Assembly (NCBI RefSeq): GCF_000429665.1
Contig: NZ_AUCH01000007.1
Span: 133,005-197,004 of the forward strand
From: Azovibrio restrictus DSM 23866
GTDB lineage: Bacteria; Pseudomonadota; Gammaproteobacteria; Burkholderiales; Rhodocyclaceae
Direction: 5' to 3'
Length of the DNA stretch: 64,000 bases
In this document: positions 62,344 to 64,000 of the stretch, piece by piece
How the letters are laid out: each line of letters begins with the position of its first letter
Position numbering within the stretch: the stretch's first letter is position 1
Position numbers and translations under genes: made by a program
The notes under the pieces: model-generated
The model's input: only the letters and a program-made list of their open reading frames with translations
The model's database searches: none
What the model was told of the DNA's origin: nothing

Positions 62344-63252
62344 ATGCGCTGTCCTTGCATCGCTCAGTCCCCCGGAGCGACTCCGACCGGCAAAGGGGAC
62401 GTGCGCCGGCAAAGCCGTCAGCCGGTCCGCTGGCCGGCCCTGGCCGCCCTGCTGCTCTGGAGCTGGACCCTGGCGGCTCCTGAAGCCCGGGCCGAAGCCC
62501 CGCCCCGGGTCCGGGTGGCCGTGGTGGGAGGGCTGGTGCTCTGCGGCGTCTGGCCCGAACTGTCCCGCCGGGCAGCGGCAGCCACGGGGCTGGAGATCGA
62601 GACCGTCGCCGCCGCCCCCAAGGAGGGCATCGTCCCGGCCTTTCGCCAGGGCGAGGCGGAGCTCCTGCTGATGCACGGCAGCGACGAAACCTATCACCTG
62701 CAGGCCGCCGGCCTGGCAGCGCCCCTGCAGGCCTGGGCCATGAATGAGCATGTGCTCCTGGGGCCGCCGGAGGACCCGGCCCGGGTTGCCGAGGCTCCCG
62801 ACGCCGCCACCGCCCTGGCCCGCATCATTGAGGCCGACGCCCCCATGATCGGCTTCCGGGACCCGGGCAGCCTGGCGGTCATGCACGCCCTGTTCCGGGC
62901 CCGGGGCCTGCGGCCCGGCATCCGCCAGCAACTGCCCGATACCGGCGCCACCCAGCAACAGGTACTGGAAAGTGCCGCTGCCCAGGGCGCCTACGTGATC
63001 GCCGGCCACATCCCCGTGGCCTTCGGCAAGATGCCCCGGGCTGGCCTAGCCCTCCTGTTCCAGGGCGACCCGGCCATGCGCCGGGTCTACGTCCTGGTGC
63101 AACCCGGCCCCCGCCATCCGGCCAGCCCGGAACAACGGCAACGCGCCCGGCAACTGGCCGACTACCTGCTGAGCCCCGCCGGCCGCCAGGCCCTGGAAGC
63201 CGCCAACCAGTCCGCCGGCGGCCCCTGGGTGTTTCCGTTGCCGGAGCGGTGA
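62344..63252 (+). CDS. TupA-like (tungstate/molybdate-type) periplasmic binding protein
   Basis: The 302-residue protein has a signal region (ALAALLLWSWTLAAPEARAE) and a type II periplasmic fold like TupA: VRVAVVGGLVLCGVWPEL, a LLMHGSDETYHLQ block, then NEHVLLGPPEDPARVAEAPD, the TupA-type VGPxxDPA loop. TupA proteins bind tungstate or molybdate for ABC import. GAGG lies 6 nt before ATG 62344; GTG 62401 is an alternative start. A partner permease for this second binding protein is absent here. It is the last gene of the operon. Confidence 0.8.
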   Translation: MRCPCIAQSPGATPTGKGDVRRQSRQPVRWPALAALLLWSWTLAAPEARAEAPPRVRVAVVGGLVLCGVWPELSRRAAAATGLEIETVAAAPKEGIVPAFRQGEAELLLMHGSDETYHLQAAGLAAPLQAWAMNEHVLLGPPEDPARVAEAPDAATALARIIEADAPMIGFRDPGSLAVMHALFRARGLRPGIRQQLPDTGATQQQVLESAAAQGAYVIAGHIPVAFGKMPRAGLALLFQGDPAMRRVYVLVQPGPRHPASPEQRQRARQLADYLLSPAGRQALEAANQSAGGPWVFPLPER

Positions 63253-64000
63253 CTTGCTTCCAGCCCGAGGCCGGCTCCTTGCAAACCTTGCCCCCTACCT
63301 GTAGGCAGCGTTGCAGGGACAGGGCCTTGCTGCCCAGGGGCAGTGCAGGGCCCTGAGGCCGGGCACCATCCCCAGCGGCCGCCCCCTGCTGGAGCGGGCG
63401 CCCAGTTTCCGGGTCCAGCCCCTTGGCCCTCGCCATTGCCTCCATCCGCGCCTCACTCGGCAGGGGCGGCGGAACATTCGCTTCATGGGCCTTCAGCCAC
63501 TGGAAGCTCCCATCCCATTTCGGCAGCCGTGCCGGCGGCAACGGAACAATCTCGTCTATCTCCGGAACCTTCGGGCCGAGGTAATCGTAGCGGAACAGGA
63601 AACCGTCGATGGCCGCATAACGACGCACCCGCTCCGGATCTTTGGCCTGCCCCAGGTAAAACATTTCATCCGATGCAGGGGGGCCGTCAAAACCCTTTTT
63701 CAGCCAACCTGCCGCACTAAAATGGCCTGCTTTGGCTCCTAGCTGCAGGGCTTGCAGAGCGGCATCATGACTCGCATTCGCCGAATGATCGCCAAGCCGA
63801 ACACTATCCTTCAGATACACCCCCAGCATAAGCCCAGCCTCCCCATGCCCCTGTTCAGCTGCGCAACGCCACATCTGCACGGCAATGTCCGGCGCCACAT
63901 CTATCGGGGCCAGCATTTCCCCCACCTTGTATTGCCCCTCCGGACTCCCCAGATCGGCTGACTTCCGGTAGTACTTCAGGGCCAGCTCCCCGTCCTGCTG
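62879..64000 (-). CDS. Sel1-repeat protein, cut by the window edge; 3' end doubtful
   Basis: The frame enters from the right edge (ELALKYYRKSADLGSPEGQY, KVGEMLAP...MWRCAAEQGHGEAGLML), which are Sel1-like repeats of about 36-40 residues, then a C-terminal module with RRYAAIDGFLFRYDYLGPKV and PEIDEIVPLPPARLPKWDGS seen in DUF6396-type proteins. The conserved part ends near RAKGLDPETGRPL (about 63,390). Beyond it the frame continues antisense through the TupA-like gene for 374 nt with an Arg/Gly-rich, unconvincing sequence. The true stop was probably lost to a frameshift or lies in another frame near 63,295, where a TAG occurs. Confidence 0.65.
   Translation of the reverse strand, partial: QQDGELALKYYRKSADLGSPEGQYKVGEMLAPIDVAPDIAVQMWRCAAEQGHGEAGLMLGVYLKDSVRLGDHSANASHDAALQALQLGAKAGHFSAAGWLKKGFDGPPASDEMFYLGQAKDPERVRRYAAIDGFLFRYDYLGPKVPEIDEIVPLPPARLPKWDGSFQWLKAHEANVPPPLPSEARMEAMARAKGLDPETGRPLQQGAAAGDGARPQGPALPLGSKALSLQRCLQVGGKVCKEPASGWKQVTAPATETPRGRRRTGWRLPGPGGRRGSAGSRPVAGRVAVVPGWPDGGGRVAPGRRPGAWPGRPGTGGLGQPGASCRRPRGCGRRSRRRPGQRHFPVPVAGWRRYRAVAGGCRAAGPGPGTGRA

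Overview
The window is a GC-rich, gene-dense chromosome segment from a betaproteobacterium. Gene order and protein character suggest the Rhodocyclales (Azospira/Dechlorosoma-like); that placement is inferred from gene content only. Most of the window is core genome: rpsP-rimM-trmD-rplS, ilvI-ilvH-ilvC with psd-pssA-leuA, lptF/lptG, pepA-holC-valS, clpS-clpA, and the glyoxylate-shunt genes aceA and aceB. I saw no rRNA or tRNA genes, CRISPR array or insertion sequence.

Layout. 1-2.3 kb: the 3' part of folE2, then a complete retron (msr-msd RNA with paired a1/a2 ends, plus reverse transcriptase). 2.3-5.4 kb (minus): a phosphatase-like gene and the rpsP ribosomal operon. 5.5-8.9 kb: a conserved hypothetical gene, yihY, a WrbA-type flavoprotein and a DUF2069 gene. 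8.9-15.3 kb (minus): leucine/isoleucine/valine synthesis and phosphatidylethanolamine synthesis. 15.4-17.2 kb: a sigma factor that appears to start with CTG, followed by DUF3619, DUF3106 and RDD genes. 17.2-24.7 kb: lptG/lptF, pepA, holC and valS. 24.8-29.2 kb: pabB-pabC fusion, tusA, M48 peptidase, moaC and a cold-shock gene. 29.4-36.6 kb: clpS, clpA, rraA, a hybrid-sensor histidine kinase and aceA. 36.8-43.4 kb (minus): a tightly coupled four-gene cluster of unknown function (coiled-coil protein, ClpB-like AAA+, radical SAM activase-like protein, zinc-ribbon Ser/Thr kinase), lying behind a lysR gene that is divergent from aceB. 46-50 kb: a small hypothetical gene behind a sigma-54 promoter, a nucleoside-recognition membrane protein, and an ArgD-type aminotransferase with an arginine-rich leader peptide and a terminator hairpin. 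50-56.4 kb: a TonB receptor, a lipoprotein amidase, a LuxR-EAL fusion and a CorC-type protein. 56.6-63.3 kb: a six-gene operon joining a TonB receptor, a FecCD/MolBC-type ABC importer, a truncated hemoglobin and a TupA-like oxyanion-binding protein. The right edge cuts a Sel1-repeat gene.

The main candidates for new biology are: the retron, whose RT has a long N-terminal extension and no obvious neighbouring effector; the kinase/AAA+/radical SAM/coiled-coil operon; the TonB-ABC-globin-TupA operon, which may take up molybdate or tungstate; the quorum-sensor-like LuxR domain fused to an apparently active EAL domain; and the Arg-codon leader before the ArgD-type gene. All functional statements rest on motif reading without database searches.
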